Notes: generated from the letters alone by a model not told the origin. 64,000 bases of DNA from Metabacillus dongyingensis (GCF_019933155.2 NZ_CP082944.1:1986001-2050000), one strand, 5' to 3'. Counted from the stretch's first letter, positions 54,857 to 63,825 are shown. Program-made: numbers and translations.

Positions 54857-55635
54857 TGCTGATCGAGATTAATCAATTGACTAAATCCTTTGGCGGTCTA
54901 ACGGCAGTGAATCACGTTGATCTTGCGATTGAACAAGGTAAGATTACCGCCATTATCGGTCCAAATGGCGCAGGGAAATCCACATTTCTGAACTTGATCA
55001 GCGGCTTTCATTCCCCTACGTCAGGAAGCATTCATTTTGAAGGAAAAGATGTGACCAGAGCCAAACCCGCAAAAATGGCGAAGCTTGGAATCGGCAGAAC
55101 GTTTCAAACGACGAATTTATTTTCAGATTCAACGGTTATTGATAACGTTTTGATCGGCTACCGCCTCCGTACGAAAGCGCATCTGTTCGATGGCATTTTT
55201 AACAGCAGGAGAGAGAAATCAGAACAAAAAGCGTGTTATGACAAAGCGATGGAAGCTCTTTCTTTCTGCGGAATTGAACATTTGGCGGGAGAGGTAGCAT
55301 CCTCTATTACCCAAGAATCGCAAAAGAGGGTTGCCATTGCTCTGGCGCTTGCCACTGAACCGAAGATCGTGCTGCTGGATGAGCCGGCAGCAGGTGTGAA
55401 CCCTGATGAGACGGATGGATTGTCAGAACTCATTCTTAAGCTGAAAAACCACGGCTATACCGTCTGTTTCATCGAACACAAGATGAAGATGGTCATGAGT
55501 CTCGCTGATAAAGTCATGGTCCTGAATCACGGAAAAAAAATTGCTGAGGGTCTGCCGCGGGATATTCAGTCGGATCCTAATGTCATTGAAGCCTATTTAG
55601 GAGGACATGCCTATGCTGAAGCTGCAACATATTGA
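54856..55635 (+). CDS. LivG-type ABC ATPase
   Basis: Importer ATPase, 259 residues. Seen: Walker A GPNGAGKSTFLN (about residues 35-46), Q-loop GRTFQTTNLF, Walker B KIVLLDEPAAGVNP and the H-switch VCFIEHKMKM. The usual ABC signature LSGGQ/LSYGQ is changed to SSITQESQKR, which is unusual for a working ATPase and may weaken this site. The start codon overlaps the LivM stop. Confidence 0.85.
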   Translation: MLIEINQLTKSFGGLTAVNHVDLAIEQGKITAIIGPNGAGKSTFLNLISGFHSPTSGSIHFEGKDVTRAKPAKMAKLGIGRTFQTTNLFSDSTVIDNVLIGYRLRTKAHLFDGIFNSRREKSEQKACYDKAMEALSFCGIEHLAGEVASSITQESQKRVAIALALATEPKIVLLDEPAAGVNPDETDGLSELILKLKNHGYTVCFIEHKMKMVMSLADKVMVLNHGKKIAEGLPRDIQSDPNVIEAYLGGHAYAEAATY

Positions 55636-56320
55636 TGTTTATTACGGCCGCTATCAGGCGCTTAAAAATGTTTCAATGGAGATTGGACAAGGCGAGCTGG
55701 TCACGATCCTTGGTGCAAATGGAGCAGGGAAAAGCACTTTATTCAATACAATCTCAGGACTGAATAAAGTTTCAGGAGGACAAATCATATTTGATGAAGC
55801 AGAAATCCAGAACAAACCTCCCCATAAGCTGGTCAGATCCGGAATCGTCCAGTGTGCGGAGGGAAGAAAGCTGTTTTCTGAAATGTCCGTTTATGAAAAC
55901 TTAAAAATGGGAAGCTACAGTCACCGCAAGGAAAGAGAGATGGTCAAACAGCGGCTGGATGAAATTTATGCACTCTTCCCGATTTTGTTTGACAAAAGAA
56001 AAGATGCAGCAGGCTCTTTAAGCGGGGGACAGCAGCAGATGCTTGCGATCGGACGGGCACTCATGTCCCATCCGAAAATCCTTCTTCTTGATGAACCATC
56101 GCTTGGACTTGCACCGCTTATCGTTGACCAAATGTTCAAAGTCATAGAGGAAATCCATAAAAACGGCACCACCATAATGCTTGCGGAACAAAATGCGCAT
56201 GCGGCTCTCTCCATCTCTTCAAGAGGATATGTCATGGAAAGCGGACAGCTTGTAATGGAAGGCTCAAGAGATGAACTGTTTGATAACGAAGAGATTAAGC
56301 GTGCTTACATAGGCGCATGA
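55613..56320 (+). CDS. LivF-type ABC ATPase
   Basis: Second importer ATPase, 235 residues. Seen: GRYQALKNVSMEIGQGE, Walker A GANGAGKSTLFN, CAEGRKLFSEMSVYENL, a canonical signature LSGGQQQMLAIGRAL, LLLDEPSLGLAP and MLAEQNAHAAL. ATG chosen eight bases after AGGAGG; an ATG two codons earlier is closer. Overlaps the end of LivG by 23 bases. With a normal signature here and a changed one in LivG, the two sites may be asymmetric. Confidence 0.87.
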   Translation: MLKLQHIDVYYGRYQALKNVSMEIGQGELVTILGANGAGKSTLFNTISGLNKVSGGQIIFDEAEIQNKPPHKLVRSGIVQCAEGRKLFSEMSVYENLKMGSYSHRKEREMVKQRLDEIYALFPILFDKRKDAAGSLSGGQQQMLAIGRALMSHPKILLLDEPSLGLAPLIVDQMFKVIEEIHKNGTTIMLAEQNAHAALSISSRGYVMESGQLVMEGSRDELFDNEEIKRAYIGA

Positions 56321-56370
56321 TCATAGCCTTCAGTCTGAAGAAGGCAAACAAAAAAATAGGGGGAATCAAT

Positions 56371-57552
56371 GTGATATCGCTGAAAAAAATGGGTCTTGTT
56401 CTTGGATTGTCTATTTCTTTATTCGGACTCACAGCCTGCAATTCAAGTGAATCGTCAACTGCTTCGGGAGAATCAGGTTCAAAAGACGGAACAGTCAATA
56501 TCGGTTTTAGCGGTCCTCTTTCAGGCCCTGCGGCGTTTTACGGGGAAAATACATTAAGAGGTTTAACGATGGCTGCAGATGAAATTAATAAAGATGGTTT
56601 TGAAGTAGACGGGAAAAAATACAAAGTAAAAATAGTTTCCCTTGATGACAAATATCTCCCGAATGAAACAGGTACAAACGCACGGAGACTTGTGCAGGAA
56701 AACAAGACTCCAATCGTTTTCGTTCCGCACAGCGGAGGGGTTTTCGCAACACAAGTATTTAATGAACAGGAAAATTTCATTATCGGCGCCTATACGAGTG
56801 AGCCTAAAATTCAGGAACAGGGAAATAAGCTGACCTTGAGCATTCCTCCGGCTTATGATGCCTATCCAGAGCCGTTTGCAGACTATCAAATGGAGCGTTT
56901 TGGGAAGAAGCTTGCTTTAATACCCACAGCTACTCAATACGGAAAAGATTGGACCGATACCATTAAGCCTGTTTGGGAAAAAAAAGGCGGGGAAATCGTG
57001 TTTGACGGCTCAGTCGATTTCAGCAAAGAAACAGACTTCTTCACAATCATGACAAATGCCTTAAAAGAAAAGCCAGACGTTCTATTTGTCGGCGGGCCAT
57101 CTCAGCCAACGGCTCTTCTAATCAAGCAGGCAAGAGAGCTTGGTTTTAAAGGGGGAATTATGGTGATGGATCAGGCGAAATTTGAAGAAATGGAGCCGGT
57201 GTTAGGCGGATATGAGATGCTGGAAGGTGCGATTGGGACGCTTCCAATTAAAGAAAGTGACGCATCTGGCGGACAGGCATTTGTTGATAAATATGCAGAA
57301 GTGAGTGACGGGATTCCTACTGCAGAGAGTGCGTTTAACTATCAGGCTCTGCATGCAGCTGTAAAAGCCATGCAGGCTGCAGGAACAGTCTCAGATCCGG
57401 CTAAAATCATGGAAAACATGGAAGAAGGAATTAAAAACCTAGAAGGCGAGCAGATGGTCTGGCATTTAACAGGCATTGAAAACAATGGATTTGACTGGAA
57501 AACTTCTATTTATGCCGTAGAAGATGGAAAGCTTGTCAATATCAAAAAATAA
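56371..57552 (+). CDS. LivK-type substrate-binding lipoprotein
   Basis: Periplasmic-binding-protein-like receptor anchored outside the membrane by lipid. Seen: signal helix GLVLGLSISLFGL, lipobox LTAC (Cys near 22), a Ser-rich tether, then the two-lobed fold starting VNIGFSGPLSGPAAFYGENTL, with ARRLVQENKTPIVFVPHSGG and PTATQYGKDWTD. 393 residues. GTG start after TAGGGGGAAT. The binding pocket lacks an obvious amino-acid signature by eye, so the ligand may be a carboxylate made available to this pathway. Last gene of the transporter operon. Confidence 0.85.
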   Translation: MISLKKMGLVLGLSISLFGLTACNSSESSTASGESGSKDGTVNIGFSGPLSGPAAFYGENTLRGLTMAADEINKDGFEVDGKKYKVKIVSLDDKYLPNETGTNARRLVQENKTPIVFVPHSGGVFATQVFNEQENFIIGAYTSEPKIQEQGNKLTLSIPPAYDAYPEPFADYQMERFGKKLALIPTATQYGKDWTDTIKPVWEKKGGEIVFDGSVDFSKETDFFTIMTNALKEKPDVLFVGGPSQPTALLIKQARELGFKGGIMVMDQAKFEEMEPVLGGYEMLEGAIGTLPIKESDASGGQAFVDKYAEVSDGIPTAESAFNYQALHAAVKAMQAAGTVSDPAKIMENMEEGIKNLEGEQMVWHLTGIENNGFDWKTSIYAVEDGKLVNIKK

Positions 57553-57555
57553 TAG

Positions 57556-57590
57556 CTGGAGTTTCCCGGTTATCTTTCGGGAAACTCTAT
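57556..57590 (+). terminator. Hairpin after the LivK gene
   Basis: GAGTTTCCCG/CGGGAAACTC stem, followed by TATTTCATT. Weak T-run, so moderate termination. Confidence 0.6.
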
Positions 57591-57665
57591 TTCATTACCG
57601 CGATCAGAATTTTCGAAAATATTTTAATTAGAAAAAGGTATTTATCAGAAAAGTTAGAAATTACT

Positions 57666-57679
57666 TGTAAGCGTTACCA
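57666..57679 (+). promoter_or_regulatory. cre-like catabolite-repression site
   Basis: TGTAAGCGTTACCA matches 13 of 14 positions of TGWNANCGNTNWCA, the CcpA target. It lies 25 bases before the second ligase start; binding here would block expression during growth on preferred sugars. Confidence 0.5.
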
Positions 57680-57703
57680 ATAAAGAGAAGAGGTGTGATA
57701 ACG

Positions 57704-59377
57704 ATGATTCAAACTCATTTTGAACATTGGCCGGTAAGAGTGCCGTATACGTTAACAGTTCCTGAAACGACGCTTTATGACAATCTGGAAATTTCGGCGA
57801 GGAGATACCCTGAAAAAACAGCGATTTATTATTATGGTGCAGAAATTACATACAGGCAGCTACTGCGTGAAGTTGATGCGCTCGCAGGGTTCCTGGAAAA
57901 GAAATTATCCGTCACGCGTGGTGAAAAAGTTTTGTTGTTCGTTCAAAATTCCCCTCAGTTTGTCATCGGTTATTATGCCATTCTTAGAGCGGGAGGGGTT
58001 GTTGTTCCGATTAATCCGATGAATACGGCAGAGGAGCTAAGGTTTTATATTCATGATTGTCAGATGAAGACAGGTATTATCGGACAGGAGCTATACGAAA
58101 GGATACAGCCTGTTTTTGATTCGACCACACTGAAAAATGTTATTGTCGCTGCTTACTGTGATTATCTTTCTCCAGATTCACTGAATGAGGACATCCCGGA
58201 AGAGGTAAAAAAAGGAGCGATTGAGCTATTAAATCATGATCATACGATCTGGAAAGATGCTGTACAGGGATTATTTGCCCCATCTGAAATGACAGCTCTT
58301 GCAGATGATCTGGCTGTTTTGCCTTACACTTCCGGCACAACCGGACTGCCAAAAGGATGCATGCATACACATCGGACAGTTCAGGCTAATACATTTGGAG
58401 GCTATCATTGGCTGAATGCTACTTCTGATGCGATCTGTTTAGCAACACTGCCTCTTTTTCATGTGACAGGGATGGTACACAGCATGCATATCCCGATTCT
58501 TTCAGGAGCAACGGTCATTATGATGACCAGATGGGATAGGGAATATGCCAGAAAAGTCATTCGCGATTTAAAAGTGACACACTGGATCAACATCAGCACG
58601 ATGCTGATTGACTTTTTAGCAAATCCTGCGCTTATCAAGGAAGACATGTCATCCTTGATGAACCTCGCAGGAGGAGGGGCAGCTCTTCCTGCTGCTGTAG
58701 GAGAAAAGCTGTATAAAATGACCGGCCTCAAGTTCATTGAAGGATATGGTCTTTCTGAAACCATTGCCCAAACTCATTTTAATCCGCCTGACCGTTCAAA
58801 GCTTCAGTGTCTGGGAATTCCATCTTTCGATGTGGACGCAAGAGTGATCGATCCTGTTCATCTTACGGAGCTTGGAACAGGGCAGGAGGGAGAGATCATT
58901 GTTTCCGGTCCGCAGATTTTCCTGGGCTATTTTAATCGTGAAGAGGAAAATGAAAACTCATTTATTGAGATTGAGGGTAAAAAGTTTTTTAGAACAGGTG
59001 ACATCGGCAAGCGCGATGAGGAAGGCTATTACTTTATTGTGGACCGTGTCAAAAGGATGATTAACGCATCAGGATTCAAAGTGTGGCCGACGGAAATTGA
59101 GGGAGTTCTGTATCAGCATCCTGCCGTGCTGCAGGCATGCGTCGTGGGGATTCCTGATGAACGACGCGGTGAAACCGTTAAAGCGTTCATTATTTTAAAT
59201 AAAGAATTCGAAGGGAATATCGATGCAGAAGAAATTGTGAACTGGTCAAAAGAAAGAATGGCCGCTTATAAGTATCCGCGGCACATTGAATTCAGAGATA
59301 GCCTGCCAATGACATCAAGCGGAAAACTGCTGTGGAGAAAGCTCCAGGAAGAAGAAAAACAAAAGGTTATGGGGTGA
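57704..59377 (+). CDS. Acyl-CoA ligase 2 (AMP-forming)
   Basis: Second adenylate-forming ligase, 557 residues. Seen: P-loop YTSGTTGLPKGCMHTH (about residues 209-224), GYGLSETIAQTHFNP, RTGDIGKRDEEGYYFI, RVKRMINASGFKVWP and the A10 Lys in MTSSGKLLWRKL. Diverged from ligase 1, so it likely takes a different acid. ATG start ten bases after AAGAGG; an in-frame GTG three codons earlier is buried in the site. A cre-like box precedes it, and the lactonase gene starts four bases after its stop, which suggests it activates the lactonase product. Confidence 0.85.
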   Translation: MIQTHFEHWPVRVPYTLTVPETTLYDNLEISARRYPEKTAIYYYGAEITYRQLLREVDALAGFLEKKLSVTRGEKVLLFVQNSPQFVIGYYAILRAGGVVVPINPMNTAEELRFYIHDCQMKTGIIGQELYERIQPVFDSTTLKNVIVAAYCDYLSPDSLNEDIPEEVKKGAIELLNHDHTIWKDAVQGLFAPSEMTALADDLAVLPYTSGTTGLPKGCMHTHRTVQANTFGGYHWLNATSDAICLATLPLFHVTGMVHSMHIPILSGATVIMMTRWDREYARKVIRDLKVTHWINISTMLIDFLANPALIKEDMSSLMNLAGGGAALPAAVGEKLYKMTGLKFIEGYGLSETIAQTHFNPPDRSKLQCLGIPSFDVDARVIDPVHLTELGTGQEGEIIVSGPQIFLGYFNREEENENSFIEIEGKKFFRTGDIGKRDEEGYYFIVDRVKRMINASGFKVWPTEIEGVLYQHPAVLQACVVGIPDERRGETVKAFIILNKEFEGNIDAEEIVNWSKERMAAYKYPRHIEFRDSLPMTSSGKLLWRKLQEEEKQKVMG

Positions 59378-59381
59378 GAGC

Positions 59382-60383
59382 ATGAAACATATGGTTGAAA
59401 CAGTTACTGGGCCAATAGCAGCCGATCAGCTTGGCAAAACATTAATTCATGAACATTTTGTCTTTGGTTATCCCGGATTCCACGGTGATGACTCTCTTGG
59501 GGGATTTGATGAACAGGATGCTCTTGAGACAGGGATTACCATTGCCCTTCAGCTCTTGAGCTTCGGGGTTGACACGGTGGTCGATCCAACTCCGAATGAA
59601 TGCGGCAGAAACCCTGAATTATTAAAGGAAATCTCTGAACGTACAGGACTGCAAATTGTGTGCGCAACAGGTTTTTATTATGAGGGAGAAGGAGCAACTC
59701 CTTATTTTAAATTCAGGCAGGGACTCGGTACAGCTGAAGAAGAAATCTATGAAATGTTTAAGAAGGAAATAACAGAAGGAATCAGGAATACCGGAATCAA
59801 GCCGGGCATTATCAAGCTAGCGTCAAGCAAAGGTGTGATTACCGAGTATGAACGAATGTTTTTTAAAGCCGCTGCAAGGGTGCAGCGGGAGGAAGGAACC
59901 GTCATTCTGACTCATACACAAGAAGGTACAATGGGGCCTGAACAAGTTGAATTATTGATGGAGCTTGGCTGTGATCCTAAAAAAATAGTGATTGGCCATA
60001 TGTGCGGGAACACGGATACAGACTATCATATAAGGGTATTGGAAAAAGGGGCATTCATAGCATTTGACCGGTTTGGCATTCAGGGCATGGTAGGGGCTCC
60101 GAATGATGACGAACGAATAAAAACGCTTTTGAAATTAGTATCGCTTGGCTATACAGATCAAATCATGCTGTCTCATGACACGGTTAATCATTGGATGGGC
60201 AGGCCGTTAATTCTGCCTGAACTGATTCAGGAAAAAATGAAAAACTGGCATCCTGCTCACCTTTTTGAAAATATTATCCCGGAGCTTCGGGAACAGGGAA
60301 TGCCTGAAGATAACATCCGGACGATGCTTGAGATCAATCCTTCGAAACTGTTTTTTCATCAGGAAGCAAAAATCAATTCATGA
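59382..60383 (+). CDS. Phosphotriesterase-like lactonase
   Basis: Amidohydrolase of the PTE family. Seen: metal ligands H23 and H25 in LIHEHF, the bridging Lys K145 in IIKLASSK, H178 in LTHTQ, H206 in GHMCG and D266 in LSHD. Tyr99 in GFYYEGEG and Arg230 in AFDRFG are the residues that mark lactonases (Geobacillus PLL enzymes) rather than true organophosphatases, and the numbering agrees. 333 residues. Family members open gamma/delta-lactones to hydroxy acids. Placed directly behind ligase 2, it would supply 4- or 5-hydroxy acids to the kinase/dehydrogenase route. GGTGAGAGC before ATG. Confidence 0.85.
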   Translation: MKHMVETVTGPIAADQLGKTLIHEHFVFGYPGFHGDDSLGGFDEQDALETGITIALQLLSFGVDTVVDPTPNECGRNPELLKEISERTGLQIVCATGFYYEGEGATPYFKFRQGLGTAEEEIYEMFKKEITEGIRNTGIKPGIIKLASSKGVITEYERMFFKAAARVQREEGTVILTHTQEGTMGPEQVELLMELGCDPKKIVIGHMCGNTDTDYHIRVLEKGAFIAFDRFGIQGMVGAPNDDERIKTLLKLVSLGYTDQIMLSHDTVNHWMGRPLILPELIQEKMKNWHPAHLFENIIPELREQGMPEDNIRTMLEINPSKLFFHQEAKINS

Positions 60384-60390
60384 TGACTTG

Positions 60391-60416
60391 AGGCAGCCTC
60401 AGCTGCCTTTTTTTAT
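60391..60416 (+). terminator. Intrinsic terminator after the lactonase
   Basis: AGGCAGC/GCTGCCT stem, CTCA loop region and T7. Confidence 0.85.
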
Positions 60417-60500
60417 TCCCTTTAAAAAAGGAGATGACTCAGAAAAAGAGAATTTGAATAAAAGAGGGATTTTTCATGTATAAACGAAAGGGGAATTTTT

Positions 60501-61457
60501 ATGAAATGGAAGACTAGAATTACAGAGCTTTTAAACATTCAATACCCAATTATTCAGGGAGGACTTGCATACCTTGCCTATTCTGATTTGGCAGCTGCTG
60601 TATCAAACGCAGGCGGACTGGGCCAAATAACAGCCATGTCTCTTGGGGAACCTGAACTGCTTCGGGAAGAGATTGCAAAAGTCCGCAATAAAACAGATAA
60701 GCCGTTTGGTGTGAACTTTGCGGTCGGCCAGCACGGAAGACCATTCTCAGATCTGCTGGATGTGGCTATTGAAGAAGAAGTACCTGTCATTTCAATGACA
60801 GGAGGCAATCCATCCGCTATCTTTGATCAATTAAAAGGGATAAATGTAAAAAAACTAGTTCTTGTGGCTGCCAGAAGGCAAGCTGAAAAAGCAGAAGAGC
60901 TTGGTGCAGATGCTGTCATGGTTGTAGGACAAGAAGGCGGGGGCCATTTAGGGAGAGATGACACCGGGACGTTCGTTTTAATTCCTCAAGTAGTTGATTC
61001 AGTGTCCATTCCTGTAATTGCATCCGGAGGGATCGGTGACGGCAGAGGATTGATGGCTGCTCTAAGTCTCGGCGCAGAAGGAATTGAAATGGGAACGAGG
61101 TTTATTGCGACACAGGAATGTGTTCATGCGCATTCGGAATATAAGCATGCACTTGTAAACAGCTCAGAACGCGACACCGTTGTCATTAAACGCAGTATTG
61201 GAGCGCCGGCAAGAGCTCTAGCGGGACCCTGGACAGCCAAAATATTGGAGATGGAACAAAAAGAAGCTGATTATGAGCAGCTAAAAGATTATATTAGCGG
61301 CCATGCTAACAAAAGATACATATATGATGGTATGATAGACAATGGTTTTGCGTGGGCTGGACAAGTAACTGGCTTAATCCGCGATGTGCCAAGCGTCGAA
61401 CAGCTTATGTCGCGGATGATATCTGAGGCCTCCGAAATAAGACAAAGGTGGAGTTAA
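60501..61457 (+). CDS. Nitronate monooxygenase-like FMN oxidoreductase
   Basis: TIM-barrel FMN protein of the NPD/2-nitropropane dioxygenase family, 318 residues; relatives oxidise nitronates or act as enoyl reductases (FabK). Seen: PIIQGGLAYLAYSDLAAAVS, the flavin-phosphate motif MVVGQEGGGHLG with the catalytic His, PVIASGGIGDGRGLMAAL and GIEMGTRFIAT. ATG start after AAAGGGG. Its own terminator-bounded unit at the right end of the catabolic block; whether it belongs to the pathway is uncertain. Confidence 0.82.
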   Translation: MKWKTRITELLNIQYPIIQGGLAYLAYSDLAAAVSNAGGLGQITAMSLGEPELLREEIAKVRNKTDKPFGVNFAVGQHGRPFSDLLDVAIEEEVPVISMTGGNPSAIFDQLKGINVKKLVLVAARRQAEKAEELGADAVMVVGQEGGGHLGRDDTGTFVLIPQVVDSVSIPVIASGGIGDGRGLMAALSLGAEGIEMGTRFIATQECVHAHSEYKHALVNSSERDTVVIKRSIGAPARALAGPWTAKILEMEQKEADYEQLKDYISGHANKRYIYDGMIDNGFAWAGQVTGLIRDVPSVEQLMSRMISEASEIRQRWS

Positions 61458-61492
61458 CTTACCACTCAACAGGAAAAGGCAGGTGAGGAACA

Positions 61493-61762
61493 ATGGATTA
61501 TCAATATCCGATTCAGCCGGATTGGAGCACAAATGAAATCATTGATGTGATTGCATTTTTTCAATCAATTGAAAAAGCATACGAAAAGGGGATCAGCCGG
61601 GAAGACTTGATGAAAGCGTACCGGAGATTCAAGGAGATTGTCCCGAGCAAAGCAGAAGAGAAGAATCTCTGTGATGATTTTGAAGAAATGAGCGGGTATT
61701 CTTCTTACCGGGCCATTAAAAAAAGCAGAGAAAGCAGCGATGCAGATAAAATCAAAATGTAA
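61493..61762 (+). CDS. yktA: UPF0223 protein YktA
   Basis: 89-residue soluble protein, start [19 protein letters not shown], with the UPF0223 helix [13 protein letters not shown] and [13 protein letters not shown]. Highly conserved in Firmicutes, function unknown. AGGTGAGG before ATG. Its terminator is shared with convergent yktB. It marks the return to B. subtilis gene order after the catabolic block. Confidence 0.88.
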   Translation: MDYQYPIQPDWSTNEIIDVIAFFQSIEKAYEKGISREDLMKAYRRFKEIVPSKAEEKNLCDDFEEMSGYSSYRAIKKSRESSDADKIKM

Positions 61763-61788
61763 AAGGACGGGTTCATCCCGTCCTTTTG
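61760..61788. terminator. Terminator between yktA and yktB
   Basis: AAAAGGACGGG/CCCGTCCTTTT stem between convergent genes. Confidence 0.85.
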
Positions 61789-61796
61789 TGTATTTC

Positions 61797-62435
61797 TTAT
61801 GAAACAGCAGCTTTTTGAGCAATAGTATATAGAGGAAGCAGTGTCTTAAATGTCTCTTCCATTTTGTCAGTAAATTCTTTTCCGCTCATTTTAACGGCAT
61901 CTTCTCTGTCCATTTTAATTCCGCATAATAATTCCGCTTTTTTGACATTTTGCAGGCGTTCAAACATTTTTTGAAAATCTTTTTGGCTCATGTCTTTTTG
62001 AACGGTTACTTCCGGTTTTGTATGGTCCGCCGACCAGACGAAATGGTCTGGAATTTGTGAACGCAGTCTGGTCCAGTTTTTTGCAAGCTCAGCTCCGTAT
62101 TGGTCTTTTACAGGAGACTCATAAATAACCGCAAACCAGGCGAAAGCGTGAGTTTCCCATAGGCCGATTTGAAAGTGGGGAAGCATTTTATATCCGCGCT
62201 TATTGCTTGCGAATGCAACCCAAGTATCTTTAGGCGGGTTAACGGACCGGCGTGCGTGCTTTGCGACATGCGCAAACATCTCATCCCCCGTCATTCCTGA
62301 GAGTTCAGAGGCAAATTTTTCACCTAGCTGCTCAAGCTTTGGCCTTACTGTATGAATTAATGCTTCCATTCGCTCATCTAAGCCGTCAATTTTAAATACA
62401 TCGAAATCTTCATTTGTAAATCCTTTGAAGTCCAT
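61797..62435 (-). CDS. yktB: UPF0637/DUF1054 protein YktB
   Basis: 212 residues, soluble. Start [19 protein letters not shown], then [29 protein letters not shown] (read in parts) and FAWFAVIYE, the conserved block of DUF1054. Function unknown. ATG start with AGGAGGTAAG upstream. Convergent with yktA and divergent from ykzI, as in B. subtilis. Confidence 0.9.
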   Translation of the reverse strand: MDFKGFTNEDFDVFKIDGLDERMEALIHTVRPKLEQLGEKFASELSGMTGDEMFAHVAKHARRSVNPPKDTWVAFASNKRGYKMLPHFQIGLWETHAFAWFAVIYESPVKDQYGAELAKNWTRLRSQIPDHFVWSADHTKPEVTVQKDMSQKDFQKMFERLQNVKKAELLCGIKMDREDAVKMSGKEFTDKMEETFKTLLPLYTIAQKAAVS

Positions 62436-62688
62436 TCCTTCTTACCTCCTGATCACGGTGCATGCCAACATTTTAGCACATCAGCCAGCATATTCGAAAG
62501 AAACTTGCACGTTTCGACACTTTGAAAATGTGGTATTAACTAAATAATAGGTAAATACACAATTTTCACTTCCAAGTTGCATCCTATTTTCAAGTTTCAT
62601 ATCATATATAAAAATATCAGAAAATTATGTTAAATGAAAAGTCGCTGGTTAACAATTATAGACAATATTTGAAAGGGGCGGTAGAAAG

Positions 62689-62877
62689 ATGAAGCAAATT
62701 GTGAAAACTACTGGACAAAAGGAATCGGATAATCGTATTGGGGTGCTGAAACTTGAATTAGATTACGAATTGGCCACCCTTTATGACGCCATGAGCGAAA
62801 ATGATGAAACAAAGAAGAATGAATGCAAACGGAAGCTTGAGAGACTAAGAAAAGAATGGCTAAGACTGCAGGCTTAA
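62689..62877 (+). CDS. ykzI: YkzI-like small protein
   Basis: 62 residues, highly charged, predicted helical throughout (LKLELDYELATLYDAMSEND, KKNECKRKLERLRKEWLRL). No catalytic motif. GAAAGGGGCGG before ATG, terminator behind. Named by position and size between yktB and yktC; function unknown. Confidence 0.75.
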   Translation: MKQIVKTTGQKESDNRIGVLKLELDYELATLYDAMSENDETKKNECKRKLERLRKEWLRLQA

Positions 62878-62886
62878 ATGCAGCAT

Positions 62887-62919
62887 ACAAAGCGAACCTC
62901 GCACAAGGGTTCGTTTTTA
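62887..62919 (+). terminator. Intrinsic terminator after ykzI
   Basis: CGAACC/GGTTCG stem (loop TCGCACAAG) and T5. Confidence 0.75.
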
Positions 62920-63033
62920 TCTGAGTAATTGATTTTGGACAGATGAGTGCGCCCTTTGCTTGCTTTCCATAATTTCCTTGCGTTATTCTTATTTTATATA
63001 AATAGCTTACATACATAGAAAGAAGGTTTATAC

Positions 63034-63825
63034 ATGGCAAATTGGTCTAAGATCGAAAGTGATGCAAAAACATGGATTTACGCTGCAGGAGAAACGATCA
63101 GACAGTCTTTTCAAAATGTGCTGCAGATCCAGTCAAAATCTAATCCGGATGATCTTGTCACCAATATGGATAAAGAAACCGAGCAATATCTAATTTCGAA
63201 AATTAATGAAACATACCCGGAGCACAGGATCCTTGGGGAAGAGGGGTTTGGTCACGACATACAATCTTTAGAAGGAATTGTCTGGATTGTGGACCCGATT
63301 GACGGAACAATGAATTTTGTTCATCAGCAAAGAAATTTCGCCATCTCAATCGGAATTTATGAAGATGGGGTTGGACAAGTCGGTCTGATCTATGATGTTG
63401 TTCATGACGAGCTGTACCATGCAGTCAAGGGCAAAGGAGCCTATATGAATGATTACAGACTCCCTGAGCTGAAGGATGTTCCTTTAAACCAAGCTGTGAT
63501 TGCTTTAAATGCAACATGGGTCATGGAAAATAAACGATTTGATCATAACTTATTAGTTCCAGTTGCAAAAGCTGTCAGAGGAACACGGTCATATGGTTCT
63601 GCCACGCTGGAATTTGCCTATGTTGCATCAGGAAGGCTTGACGCGTATATTACGCTCAGACTTGCTCCGTGGGATTTTGCTGCCGGTCTGATTTTACTCG
63701 ATGAAGTTGGGGCAAAAGCAACGACATTAGATGGTGAAAAAATAAATTTGATAGGACAAAACAGTATTTTCGTTGCCAAAAAAGGGATTCACTCCACTAT
63801 TCTAAAGGATTATCTGCATAAGTAG
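63034..63825 (+). CDS. yktC: Inositol monophosphatase-family enzyme YktC
   Basis: Li-sensitive-type Mg phosphatase that releases inositol or a related sugar alcohol; bacterial SuhB relatives also hydrolyse NADP or FBP. Seen: ILGEEGFGHD with the first metal Glu (about residue 69), WIVDPIDGTMNFVHQ (86-100) and the C-terminal APWDFAAGLILLDEVG with the last metal Asp. 263 residues, full length. AGAAGG before ATG. The next gene's ATG follows its stop directly. Confidence 0.9.
   Translation: MANWSKIESDAKTWIYAAGETIRQSFQNVLQIQSKSNPDDLVTNMDKETEQYLISKINETYPEHRILGEEGFGHDIQSLEGIVWIVDPIDGTMNFVHQQRNFAISIGIYEDGVGQVGLIYDVVHDELYHAVKGKGAYMNDYRLPELKDVPLNQAVIALNATWVMENKRFDHNLLVPVAKAVRGTRSYGSATLEFAYVASGRLDAYITLRLAPWDFAAGLILLDEVGAKATTLDGEKINLIGQNSIFVAKKGIHSTILKDYLHK

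Noticed and set aside
59382..60383. Organophosphate-degrading phosphotriesterase
   Set aside because: Tyr99 and Arg230 and the gene context point to a lactonase; organophosphate activity would be side activity.
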